DNA from: Microbacterium sp.
Lineage (GTDB): Bacteria; Actinomycetota; Actinomycetes; Actinomycetales; Microbacteriaceae
DNA length: 34,217 bases
NCBI GenBank assembly: GCA_031286555.1
Contig: JAITUD010000059.1
Span: 1-34,217 of the forward strand
Direction: 5' to 3'
Made by a program: the position numbers and the translations under genes. Of this stretch, positions 1-7,348 are shown piece by piece (within the stretch, counting starts at the first letter, position 1; every line of letters starts with the position of its first letter). The notes beneath the pieces are model-generated. The model made no database searches and was not told where the DNA came from. It worked only from the letters and a program-made list of their open reading frames with translations.

Positions 1-1
1 C

Positions 2-232
2 ACGATCGGCGACGGCAAGCCGATGACCACCGAGACCACGGCATCCGCGAGTCCGTCGCCCACGGCGTCCGCCGCTGCGCAGGATGAGGATGCCGCGGGC
101 GGACCGCCGCGCGCGCTCCTCTACGCCATCGGCGGCGCGGCGATCGCCGCGGCCGCATATCTGCTGTACCTCGGGCTCCGCCGCCGCAGGCGGACGGCAG
201 CCGGCGCCGAGAACGAGGAGGCGGACAAGTGA
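2..232 (+). CDS. C-terminal fragment of a membrane-anchored secreted protein (copper-resistance operon)
   Basis: Only the last 76 codons lie in the window; the frame is open from base 2, so the start is upstream. What is visible is a Ser/Thr/Pro/Ala-rich linker, one hydrophobic segment (about ALLYAIGGAAIAAAAYLLYL) and a short Arg-rich cytoplasmic tail. This is the usual end of a Sec-exported actinobacterial protein held by a C-terminal membrane anchor. The stop overlaps the GTG start of the PCuAC lipoprotein in a GTGA junction, so the two are co-translated. Actinobacterial PCuAC genes often follow YcnI (DUF1775) or CopC genes, whose proteins end this way. Either identity fits, but the diagnostic domain is outside the window, so I do not assign one. 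Confidence 0.7.
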   Translation, partial: TIGDGKPMTTETTASASPSPTASAAAQDEDAAGGPPRALLYAIGGAAIAAAAYLLYLGLRRRRRTAAGAENEEADK

Positions 233-738
233 ACGCCACGATGACTGCACGGGTCGCGGCGCTGCTCGCCGCATCCGTCCTGCTGCTGACGGGCTGCGCG
301 GCGACCGGCACCGAGGAGCCGGCGGCCCGCACCGCCGGCGAGACGGTGACGATCGAGGACGCGTGGGCGAAGGCCGCCGACGAGGGCATGACCGCCGTGT
401 TCGGCACGCTCGTGAACAAGGGCGGCGACGACGTCACCGTCGTCTCCGCGAAGACCGAGGCCGCCGAGATGGCCGAACTGCACGAGACCGTGCAGGGCGA
501 CGCCGGCGAGATGACCATGCGCCCCATCGAGGGCGGGCTGGCGCTCTCGCATGACGCCAGAGTGGCGCTCGAGCCCGGCGGCGACCACATCATGCTGATG
601 GGGCTGACCGCACCGCTGAAGGCCGGCGACGAGGTGACCGTCACGCTGACGTTCTCAGACAGGTCCACCTACGAGTTCACGGCGCCGGTGAAGGACTACT
701 CCGGCGCGAACGAGAACTACGACGACGGCGGCGAGTGA
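229..738 (+). CDS. PCuAC-family periplasmic/extracellular copper chaperone lipoprotein
   Basis: This 169-residue protein begins with a lipoprotein signal peptide ending in the lipobox LLTGC (lipidated Cys23). The mature part carries PCuAC metal-ligand features: a His at about residue 85 (AELHET), a Met pair in GEMTMRPI, and the C-terminal signature GGDHIMLMGL (H.M.M). The family binds Cu(I) outside the membrane and hands it to cuproproteins such as the CuA site of cytochrome c oxidase. The GTG start at 229 is supported by the GTGA overlap with the upstream stop and by the position of the signal peptide. The stop overlaps the start of the Dyp peroxidase gene, so the three genes form one operon. 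The family call is firm; the recipient protein is not evident here. Confidence 0.92.
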   Translation: MNATMTARVAALLAASVLLLTGCAATGTEEPAARTAGETVTIEDAWAKAADEGMTAVFGTLVNKGGDDVTVVSAKTEAAEMAELHETVQGDAGEMTMRPIEGGLALSHDARVALEPGGDHIMLMGLTAPLKAGDEVTVTLTFSDRSTYEFTAPVKDYSGANENYDDGGE

Positions 739-1955
739 TGACGCGCTCCGGCGCGGGTGACCGCTCCGGCGCCACCCGGCGGCAGCTCCTGATCGGAGGG
801 GCTGTCGCCGGGGTCGGCGCCGCCGTCGCGGCCGGCGCGGATCTCCTGCTGAACCGGGCGGATGCCGCAGACGACGCCCCGTCCGCGACGATGAACGGCG
901 AACAGACGGTGCCGTTCCACGGCGTGCACCAGGCCGGGATCGACACGGCCGCGCAGGCGCACGGGGTGTTCCTGGGGCTCGACCTGCACGACGGCGTTGA
1001 TCGCTCGGCGCTGGCCCGGCTGATGCGCATCCTCACGGATGACGCCGCACGGCTCACCCGGGGAAGGGCGGCGCTGGCCGACTCCGAGCCCGAGCTGTCC
1101 GAGTCGCCGGCCCGGCTCACGATCACGTTCGGCTTCGGACCGAGGTTCGTCGCCGTGGCGGGCGGCGAGGGCCCGACCTGGCTCGCGCCGCTTCCGGCGT
1201 TCGGGATCGACAGGCTGCAGCCCGAGCTGTCCGGCGGGGACCTGCTCATCCAGGTCGCCGGCGACGACCCCCTGTCCGTCGCACACGCCGTGCGGATGCT
1301 GCTGAAGGATGCCCGGGGCTTCGCCGCACTGCGCTGGACGCAGCGCGGGTTCCGCCGTGCCTACGGCACCGAGCGTCCGGGGACGACGATGCGAAACCTG
1401 TTCGGGCAGGTCGACGGCACCGTGAACCCCGAGCCGGGGACGAAGGACTTCGACCGCGTCGTCTGGGCGGACGGCGGGTGGCTGGCCGGCGGTACGGGCG
1501 TCGTGATCCGCCGCATCCGGATGGACCTGGACAAGTGGGACCGTCTGGATCGCGGCGGGAGGGAGACGTCGGTCGGGCGCACTCTCGCGAACGGGGCACC
1601 CCTGACGGGGAGCCGCGAGCACGACGAGCCCGACTTCGAGGCGACCACGTCGATCGGCTTCCCCGTCATCCCGGCGTACGCGCACATCCGCCGCGCTCGC
1701 GGCGAGGGCGCGGAGCGCATCTTCCGGCGCGCGTACAACTACGACGAGCATCCGGACGGCGCAGGCGTCTCGGAGTCGGGGCTGATCTTCGTGGCCTTCC
1801 AGGCCGACGTCGAGAAGCAGTTCACCCCGATGCAGCGCCGGCTGGACCAGCTCGACCTGCTCAACGAGTGGACGGTGCCGATCGGCTCCGCCGTGTTCGC
1901 CGTGCCGCCCGGATGCGCCGAGGGCGGGTTCATCGGTGAGACGCTGCTCGCCTGA
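738..1955 (+). CDS. Tat-exported Dyp-type (heme) peroxidase, EfeB/deferrochelatase-like
   Basis: This 405-residue protein starts with a twin-arginine signal (TRRQLLIGG followed by a hydrophobic Ala/Gly stretch), so it is exported folded, with its cofactor. Dyp hallmarks are visible: the distal Asp motif GQVDGT near residue 225, a proximal heme His in PAYAHIRR near residue 316, and the distal Arg in RIFRRAYNYDE shortly after. Dyp peroxidases use H2O2 to oxidise dyes, lignin-like phenolics or porphyrins; EfeB-type members sit with iron or copper uptake genes. ATG 738 forms a TGATG overlap with the PCuAC stop; GTG 735, one codon earlier, is the alternative start. It is the last gene of the copper operon and is followed by a convergent repeat element. 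Family certain; the physiological substrate is unknown. Confidence 0.93.
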   Translation: MTRSGAGDRSGATRRQLLIGGAVAGVGAAVAAGADLLLNRADAADDAPSATMNGEQTVPFHGVHQAGIDTAAQAHGVFLGLDLHDGVDRSALARLMRILTDDAARLTRGRAALADSEPELSESPARLTITFGFGPRFVAVAGGEGPTWLAPLPAFGIDRLQPELSGGDLLIQVAGDDPLSVAHAVRMLLKDARGFAALRWTQRGFRRAYGTERPGTTMRNLFGQVDGTVNPEPGTKDFDRVVWADGGWLAGGTGVVIRRIRMDLDKWDRLDRGGRETSVGRTLANGAPLTGSREHDEPDFEATTSIGFPVIPAYAHIRRARGEGAERIFRRAYNYDEHPDGAGVSESGLIFVAFQADVEKQFTPMQRRLDQLDLLNEWTVPIGSAVFAVPPGCAEGGFIGETLLA

Positions 1956-1970
1956 GCGTCCCGCGCACAC

Positions 1971-2035
1971 GAGAGACCACCTCCCGCGTGAGAGACCACG
2001 TGGCGGGTGGTCTCTCGTGCGGAAGGTGGTCTCTC
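1971..2035. repeat. Intergenic inverted repeat built from four copies of GAGAGACCAC with a 19-bp period
   Basis: GAGAGACCAC occurs at 1971-1980 and 1990-1999 on the + strand, and its reverse complement at 2007-2016 and 2026-2035. Each pair is offset by exactly 19 bp, and the whole is symmetrical about base 2003. The two 29-bp arms (1971-1999 and 2007-2035) match at 26 of 29 positions around a 7-nt loop, so a transcript from either strand could fold into a long hairpin. The element fills the gap between the convergent Dyp and GH3 genes and could act as a bidirectional terminator, although there is no T-tract, or as a REP-like mobile palindrome. Confidence 0.85.
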
Positions 2036-2048
2036 GGTGGGATGCGGC

Positions 2049-3806
2049 CTACAGGCTCAGACCGTGGCCGAACCGGAACAGCGGGTCCTCGGTGTCGAAC
2101 TGCACGTCGGGGCGGGAGGCCTCCACCGCCGCCATCGAGCGCGGCACGTCGAAGGGCAGGCGTCCCTGCGCCGGGTGCGCCCCGGTGAGCACGTCGAGCA
2201 GAGCCTCGGCACTGGAGCCCCAGTTCGCGACGACCGCGTCGGCGGACTCGACGATCGGTGCGAGGATCGCCGGGCGGTCCAGGAACACGTCCACGACGGT
2301 CGGAGCCGCGGCGGCCACCTCGGCGACGTGCGCGAGCACGTCCTCGGGGAAGTCCAGCGAGCCGGCGTGGAAGAAGTTCTCGAACATCGACGCACGCTGC
2401 TCGTACGGAGCCTGCAGGCGCAGGATCGCGACATCCGCCTCGGCCGGGGTCGCGACGACTGTGCCGTACTGAGCGGCGATCTCGTCGGCGATGCCCTCGA
2501 CGTACAGCCTCGCGCCGGTGGCGATCGGCAGCGAGCCGCCGTTCGAGAGCACCGTGACCGACTTGCGCTGCGCGGCATCGCCGGCGGCGCGGAACTCGGC
2601 AGAGCCCACGACGGCGTCCGCCGCCGAAGCATCCACGTACGGGTTCTCGAACAGGCCGAGCTCGAACTTCTCGCGCAGCAGCCGCGCGGCCGAGACGTCG
2701 AGGCGCTCCTCGGAGACGACGCCGGAGCGCACCAGCTCGATGAGCATCTCGGGCTCCTGCTCGCCCCCGAACTGATCGGCACCGGCATCCAGGATCTTGG
2801 TCATGCGCTCGGCAGGGGTGAGGTGCTCGACGCCCCAGGCGCGCGCCGAGAAGTCGGTGCCCATGATCGGCTGGTCGGTGATCAGACCCCAGTCGGTGCA
2901 GACGATGCCGTCGAAGCCGAACCGCTCGCGCAGCAGGCCGGTGAGCACGCCCTTGTTGAAGCCGAAGCCGACCTCCTCGTACTCGGTGCCGACCGGCATC
3001 CCGTAATAGGGCATGATCTGACGGCCACCGGCGGCGAAGACCGCCTCGAAGGGCTTCAGATGGTGCTCGAAGTTGTCGCCGGGGTAGACCTGCTCGCGGC
3101 CGTAGTCGAAGTGCGGGTCCTCGCCGTCCTTCTGCGGGCCGCCGCCCGGGAAGTGCTTCGTCATCGTCGACACCGAACCGGCACCGAACGACTCGCCCTG
3201 GAAGCCGCGCACGTAGGCGGCACCCAGTGATCCTGCCAGGTCGGCGTCCTCGCCGAAGGTCTGCAGCTGGCGGGCCCAGCGCGACTCGGTCGCGAGGTCG
3301 ACCTGCGGATGCAGGGCGACTCGGATGCCCACCGCGGTGTACTCCTGGCGGGCGATCTCGCCGAACCGCTCGACCAGGTCGGCGTCGTGCGTGGCGGCCA
3401 GACCCAGCGGCTCCGGCCACTGCGAGAACGGGCCGGAGAGGATCGAAGCACCCGGGTTCTCGCTGAACGAGTGCCGCGGGTCGGTCGAGATCGTCACAGG
3501 GATGCCGAGCCTGGTGGATGCCGCGAGCTCCTGCAGCCGGTTGTACCAGGCCGCCATCTCAGACGCCTTCGGAGCCGCGCCGAGCAGGTTGAAGTGGTTC
3601 ATGTGCAGGTCGGCCACGTGGTGCCGGTTCGACGGGATGCCGAACTCGGTGCTGCCCTCGGAGAGTTCGCCGCCCTCGCCCATCATGATCATCGTGTGGA
3701 AGAACAGTCCCGCCTTCTCCTCGAGGGTCATGGCGTCCAGCAGCAGCCGGACGCGCTCCTCGGTGGGCAGGGCGGCGTCGAGCCAGGGCTTTTCGATGTC
3801 GGTCAT
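2049..3806 (-). CDS. Glycoside hydrolase family 3 (beta-glucosidase/beta-xylosidase type), cytosolic
   Basis: This 585-residue protein has the N-terminal GH3 barrel opening (TLEEKAGLFF), the conserved KHFPGGG loop followed by DGEDPHF, and the catalytic nucleophile Asp305 in GIVCTDWG. A following alpha/beta domain ends in RFGHGLSL, typical of the C-terminus of many GH3 enzymes. It has no signal peptide and so should act inside the cell. Its ATG overlaps the MFS stop in an ATGA junction, so transporter and enzyme are translated together. That suggests import of an intact glycoside or oligosaccharide and its cleavage in the cytosol. It lacks a fibronectin III tail and is shorter than the 750-plus residue secreted members. 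Exact specificity (gluco, xylo or other beta linkage) cannot be read from sequence. Confidence 0.93.
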   Translation of the reverse strand: MTDIEKPWLDAALPTEERVRLLLDAMTLEEKAGLFFHTMIMMGEGGELSEGSTEFGIPSNRHHVADLHMNHFNLLGAAPKASEMAAWYNRLQELAASTRLGIPVTISTDPRHSFSENPGASILSGPFSQWPEPLGLAATHDADLVERFGEIARQEYTAVGIRVALHPQVDLATESRWARQLQTFGEDADLAGSLGAAYVRGFQGESFGAGSVSTMTKHFPGGGPQKDGEDPHFDYGREQVYPGDNFEHHLKPFEAVFAAGGRQIMPYYGMPVGTEYEEVGFGFNKGVLTGLLRERFGFDGIVCTDWGLITDQPIMGTDFSARAWGVEHLTPAERMTKILDAGADQFGGEQEPEMLIELVRSGVVSEERLDVSAARLLREKFELGLFENPYVDASAADAVVGSAEFRAAGDAAQRKSVTVLSNGGSLPIATGARLYVEGIADEIAAQYGTVVATPAEADVAILRLQAPYEQRASMFENFFHAGSLDFPEDVLAHVAEVAAAAPTVVDVFLDRPAILAPIVESADAVVANWGSSAEALLDVLTGAHPAQGRLPFDVPRSMAAVEASRPDVQFDTEDPLFRFGHGLSL

Positions 3807-5107
3807 TTCACTCCCTTGATGCGGTAGACGAGGACGGCGCCGAGCAGGGCGATCAGCGCGCCGAAGAGGTAGTACACGGTGTAGCCGCCGAGCGGGGTGA
3901 GGGCACCGAGGGTGATGATGGCGGGGGCGATCGCCGGGGCGATGGACTGCGGCAGCGCATTGGCGATGTTCAGCACGCCGAGGTCCTTCGCGGTGTCATC
4001 GGGGTTCGGCAGCACCTGGGTGGCGAGGGCCAGGTCGACGGCGAAGAACGAGCCGGCGCCGAGGCCGATGATGGCCTGTGCGACGATCAGCGTGGTCACG
4101 TCGGGGGCGAACGCCAGCAGTACCAGGCCCACGACCATGATGACGCCGGCGAGGGCGACGAACGGGCGGCGCTTGCCGAACCTGTCCGACAGCCAGCCGC
4201 CGAGCGGGCTCGACACCATCATCGCGGCCATGGATGCCACGTTGGCTATGAGGATGGTGGTGATCGCCTCCTGCTCACTGAGGTGGAACTTCTCGGTCAG
4301 GTAGAAGGGCAGGAAGGTCGCGATGCCGGCGTAGCCGAACATGACCAGGAACTTCGTCAGCCAGGTCCAGCCGAAGTCGGGGTGCTTGACCGGGTTGAAC
4401 ACGAAGGAGCCGAAGAACATCTTCACCGTGAAGCGGTCGGTCGGCTTCTCGGTGCGCACACGGTCGCGCAGCATCAGCGAGAACAGCGCCGCGAGAGCGA
4501 CGGCGATCACGGCCGGTACGACGAAGCGCAGGAAGTCGGCGCTGATGAAGTTGATCAGGAAGCTGCCGGCGAGGATGCCGAGGGGCGTGGTGATGCCGAC
4601 GATGCCCGAGACCTTGCCGCGCTCCGCGGCCGGGACCTGGTCGGGCAGGGTCGCATTGGCCGCGGCGAGGACGGCGTTCATCGCGGTCTGCGTGACGCAC
4701 CATCCCAGCAGCACGATCCACACCGAGGTGGCGACGCCGATCAGCACGAATCCGCCGAGGCCGACGATCGCGCCGCCGAGGATCCAGGGGCGGCGCATGC
4801 CCCAGCGCGAGGTGGTGCGATCGGACAGTCGGCCGGCCAGCGGGTTCGCGATCAGCGCGAACAGGGCGCCGACGCCGAGCACGAGGCCGAGGTTGCCGGT
4901 GGCCTCCGCGGGAGTGGCGCTGATGTGCTGGATCTTGAAGGCCATCGAGACCATCACCGGCGTGAGCAGTGCGAGGAACACGCCGAAGTTGGCTCCGGCG
5001 AGGCCGAGGGCATAGCCGCGCGGCGCCTTCTGCGGGGTGGTTCCGGGGGCCTTGAAGCCTGTCGTGCCGGCGGCCGCGGAGGTCGCGGCCGGCGTGATGT
5101 CGGTCAT
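3803..5107 (-). CDS. Major facilitator superfamily sugar/glycoside transporter
   Basis: This protein has 434 residues and about twelve hydrophobic segments. After TM2 comes the MFS motif A variant AGRLSDRTTSRWGMRRPW, and a related copy (GGWLSDRFGKRRPFV) occurs in the second half, showing the usual six-plus-six repeat. The start is ATG 5107, preceded by AAGGAG eight bases upstream; the frame stays open far upstream, but that part is out-of-frame shadow of the divergent regulator gene. The N-terminus is a soluble Ala/Thr/Pro-rich tail of about 35 residues. Coupling to the GH3 gene suggests it imports that enzyme's substrate. The operator region and double-TetR gene directly upstream are the probable control. 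Confidence 0.92.
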   Translation of the reverse strand: MTDITPAATSAAAGTTGFKAPGTTPQKAPRGYALGLAGANFGVFLALLTPVMVSMAFKIQHISATPAEATGNLGLVLGVGALFALIANPLAGRLSDRTTSRWGMRRPWILGGAIVGLGGFVLIGVATSVWIVLLGWCVTQTAMNAVLAAANATLPDQVPAAERGKVSGIVGITTPLGILAGSFLINFISADFLRFVVPAVIAVALAALFSLMLRDRVRTEKPTDRFTVKMFFGSFVFNPVKHPDFGWTWLTKFLVMFGYAGIATFLPFYLTEKFHLSEQEAITTILIANVASMAAMMVSSPLGGWLSDRFGKRRPFVALAGVIMVVGLVLLAFAPDVTTLIVAQAIIGLGAGSFFAVDLALATQVLPNPDDTAKDLGVLNIANALPQSIAPAIAPAIITLGALTPLGGYTVYYLFGALIALLGAVLVYRIKGVK

Positions 5108-5167
5108 TCGGGTTTCTCCTTTCGGCGTCGCCTTCGGCGCCGTTCGAAGCATGCTATCGAATAAACC

Positions 5168-5202
5168 CGACCAAGTGGTAACAATAATTGACCGAATGGT
5201 CA
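5168..5202. promoter_or_regulatory. Two TetR-operator-like dyads in the MFS/TetR divergent intergenic region
   Basis: The 165-bp gap (5108-5272) is AT-richer around 5155-5190 than its surroundings. It contains ACC-AAGT-GGT at 5170-5179 and a better dyad TGACC-GAAT-GGTCA at 5189-5202. Their centres are 21 bp apart, two turns of the helix, so both face the same side of the DNA. ACC-N4-GGT half-sites are common in TetR-family operators. They lie between the two divergent starts, so the adjacent regulator probably represses the MFS-GH3 pair and itself. A -10-like TAGCAT on the minus strand (5151-5156) may belong to the MFS promoter; -35 elements are not clear. Confidence 0.65.
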
Positions 5203-5272
5203 CGACATGGAACGTCGGTATCGTGGAGCAGAGCTTCCGGACCGGCGGCGGATGCCGGGAGCGGAGGAGATC

Positions 5273-6505
5273 ATGGCGACCAGGAGTGCGGCAGTGGCGG
5301 CTGCGCCGACGGCGCGCGGCAGACTGCGGCGGGCGCAGATCCTCGACGCCGCGCTGGGGCTGTTCGCCGATCGCGGGTACAACGCCGTCTCGCTGCGGGA
5401 CATCGCCGCAGCGAGCGGGATCACGCACCCGGGGCTGCTGCGGCACTTCCAGACGAAGCCCGACATCCTCGAAGCCGTGATCGAGGATGTCGAGGCGCGG
5501 ACCGGTGTGCGGTGGAGCGCGCTGCCCGCGGGGGAGCGCCGAGCGGCCGTCATCCAGCGCTGGAACGAGGAGGACCCCGCGCGCGCCGGGCTGATCGCCA
5601 TGCTGGCCGGGGAGGCCGGACCGGACGGGCATCCCGCACACGATCGCATCGCGGCTCGATATCGACGGGTGCGTGCGCTCACCATCGCCGAGTACCGCGC
5701 GCGGGAGGCGAGAGGCGAGCTGCTTCCCGGCGTCGACATCATGGATGCCGCCGTCGAGCTGCTCGCGGGATGGGATGGCCTCGGCCTGATCGCGCACTAT
5801 CTCCCGATCGACATCGGCGCGGCTCTGGAGCTTCGCGAGCGGCAGCTGTCCGAGGCGCCCACAGGGGTGCGGCATCCTGCATCCGCCGTGGAGCTGCCCG
5901 ACCTCACCGCCGCCGTCGACCCGCAGGATCTCGGCAGCATCCGCCGCGACCAGATCGTCGCCGATGCGATGGCGCTGTTCGCCGAGCGCGGCTACCTCGC
6001 CACCACCATGCAGGACATCGCAGACCGGGTCGGCGTGTCGAAGGCGGCGCTGTTCCACCACTACCCGTCGAAGACCGATCTGCTCACGGCGGTGCTCGCG
6101 GCGCGTGATGCCGAGATCGGTCAGATCGGCCGTGCTCGGCCGCTGGCGACCGCCGCCGGGGCGCTGCGCGACGCCGTCGCCGGCGCTCGCCGCAACGCTG
6201 CCGAGCGTCCCGGGCTCATCGAGATCTACGCGGTGCTGTCCTGCGAGGCCGCGGCGTCTTCGCATCCGGCGCATGCGTACTTCGCCGCGCGCTTCGCACG
6301 CGTGATCGACTTCTTCACCGCGCTGTTCCGTGCGGCGGCCGCGGAGGGGTCGCTGCGGCCGGGGCTCGACCCGGATGCCGAGGCGCGCTGGTTCGTCGCG
6401 CTCTGGGACGGCCTGCAGTTCCAGTGGATGTACGACCCCGAGGACATCTCGATCGACGAGCACCTGTCGGCGCATCTCGATCGGGTGCTGGTCGAGGGGC
6501 ACTGA
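5273..6505 (+). CDS. Fused double TetR-family transcriptional regulator
   Basis: This 410-residue protein contains two complete TetR N-terminal HTH domains. The first is at about residues 19-66 (ILDAALGLFADRGYNAVSLR ... GLLRHF); the second is at about 219-278 (IVADAMALFAERGYLATTMQ ... ALFHHYPSKTDLL). Each is followed by an all-helical ligand/dimer domain. A normal TetR protein is about 190-220 residues, so this is a tandem fusion. ATG 5273 is chosen because GGAGGAG lies six bases upstream; the frame is open for 22 more codons without a comparable ribosome site. It is divergent from the MFS-GH3 pair, with two operator-like dyads between them, and is followed two bases later by the kinase gene. 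It probably senses a sugar or aglycone related to the GH3 substrate, which is inference. Confidence 0.92.
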   Translation: MATRSAAVAAAPTARGRLRRAQILDAALGLFADRGYNAVSLRDIAAASGITHPGLLRHFQTKPDILEAVIEDVEARTGVRWSALPAGERRAAVIQRWNEEDPARAGLIAMLAGEAGPDGHPAHDRIAARYRRVRALTIAEYRAREARGELLPGVDIMDAAVELLAGWDGLGLIAHYLPIDIGAALELRERQLSEAPTGVRHPASAVELPDLTAAVDPQDLGSIRRDQIVADAMALFAERGYLATTMQDIADRVGVSKAALFHHYPSKTDLLTAVLAARDAEIGQIGRARPLATAAGALRDAVAGARRNAAERPGLIEIYAVLSCEAAASSHPAHAYFAARFARVIDFFTALFRAAAAEGSLRPGLDPDAEARWFVALWDGLQFQWMYDPEDISIDEHLSAHLDRVLVEGH

Positions 6506-6507
6506 CG

Positions 6508-7245
6508 ATGAGCATCCCCGCAGACCCCGTCGCCGTGCCCGACCGCGTGCGCGCACTCGCCCGCGGCGCCGCGCTCGAGTGCGTGTGGATCAACGGCGTC
6601 GGCGGGCTGACATTCCGGGCGACTCCCGCCGCCGGTGGCGTCTTCTACATCAAGTGGGGGCCGCGGGGCGACGAGACCACGATGCGCGACGAGGCCGAGC
6701 GGATGACGTGGGCGGGCCGCTGGATCCGTGCGCCGCGCGTGCTCGACCAGGGCGAGGACGACACGCACGAGTGGCTCGTCACAGCCGCCATCGACGGCGA
6801 GAGCGCGGTCGCCCCGCGCTGGATCGCCGAGCCCGCCACCGCGGTGCGCGCCGTGGGCGAGGGGCTCCGGATGCTGCACGACGCGCTCCCGGTCGACGAA
6901 TGCCCGTGGGACTGGGGCGTGCCGTCCCGGATCGTGAACGCGGCCGCCCGCGGCATCCGGGTGCCCGAGCGCCTGCGCGTCGCGCCGCCGGTGGACAGGC
7001 TGGTGGTCTGCCACGCCGACGCCTGCTGCCCGAACACCCTTCTCGGCGATGACGGGAGTGCTCTCGCGCACGTCGACCTCGCCGCACTCGGCGTGGCCGA
7101 CCGCTGGGCCGACATCGCGGTCGCGTCGATGAGCACGGAGTGGAACTACGGGCCCGGCTGGGAGGACGCGCTGATCGAGGCGTACGGCCTCGAGCCCGAC
7201 CGTGAGCGTCTCGCGTACTACCGCGACCTGTGGGACGCGACGTGA
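6508..7245 (+). CDS. APH(3')-like aminoglycoside/choline-type phosphotransferase
   Basis: This 245-residue kinase-fold protein has an ATP-binding Lys in FYIKWGP, the catalytic loop VCHADACCPNTLL and the metal site HVDLAALGVADRWADIA. These correspond to the APH(3') motifs HGDxCxPN and DLGxLGVADRxxDLA; here the Gly of HGD is Ala. It is slightly shorter than the roughly 264-residue resistance enzymes. The true start is ATG 6508, two bases after the TetR stop; upstream codons in frame are a shadow of the regulator gene. The short gap indicates co-transcription with the double TetR. It could phosphorylate an aminoglycoside or another small hydroxylated molecule; resistance cannot be inferred from the motif alone. 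Confidence 0.85.
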   Translation: MSIPADPVAVPDRVRALARGAALECVWINGVGGLTFRATPAAGGVFYIKWGPRGDETTMRDEAERMTWAGRWIRAPRVLDQGEDDTHEWLVTAAIDGESAVAPRWIAEPATAVRAVGEGLRMLHDALPVDECPWDWGVPSRIVNAAARGIRVPERLRVAPPVDRLVVCHADACCPNTLLGDDGSALAHVDLAALGVADRWADIAVASMSTEWNYGPGWEDALIEAYGLEPDRERLAYYRDLWDAT

Positions 7246-7348
7246 GGATCGGCCTGCCGTAGGCTCGCATCGACAGGTTCCTCGCGGTAGTACTCAGAAC
7301 CACATAAGCTGGAACTCAGTCGCACGCCGCCGTTCGAAGGAGAACAAG

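Noticed and set aside
1971..2035. CRISPR-like array, because of repeated units with a regular period
   Set aside because: The period is only 19 bp, there are just two units per side in inverted orientation, and no cas genes or unique spacers of normal length exist.
1930..3420. Long open frames antisense or out of frame to the GH3 gene, some starting in the 1971-2035 repeat
   Set aside because: Arg/Gly/Ala-rich translations without domains; they arise from high GC at third codon positions of the GH3 gene.
2049..3806. GH3 gene as part of the inositol/mannoside system
   Set aside because: It is 6 kb away in a separate divergent unit with its own TetR regulator and MFS transporter; there is no sequence link to the iol block.
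3803..6556. A single 917-codon minus-strand open frame covering the MFS gene and much of the TetR gene's opposite strand
   Set aside because: Only the part from ATG 5107 has membrane segments, a ribosome site and MFS motifs. The rest is Arg/Pro-rich shadow of the GC-rich regulator gene on the + strand.
7246..7348. Riboswitch or small RNA in the gap before the first SDR gene
   Set aside because: Only a TAAGCT -10-like box and a weak GCCT/AGGC hairpin are visible; no conserved RNA motif was recognised.
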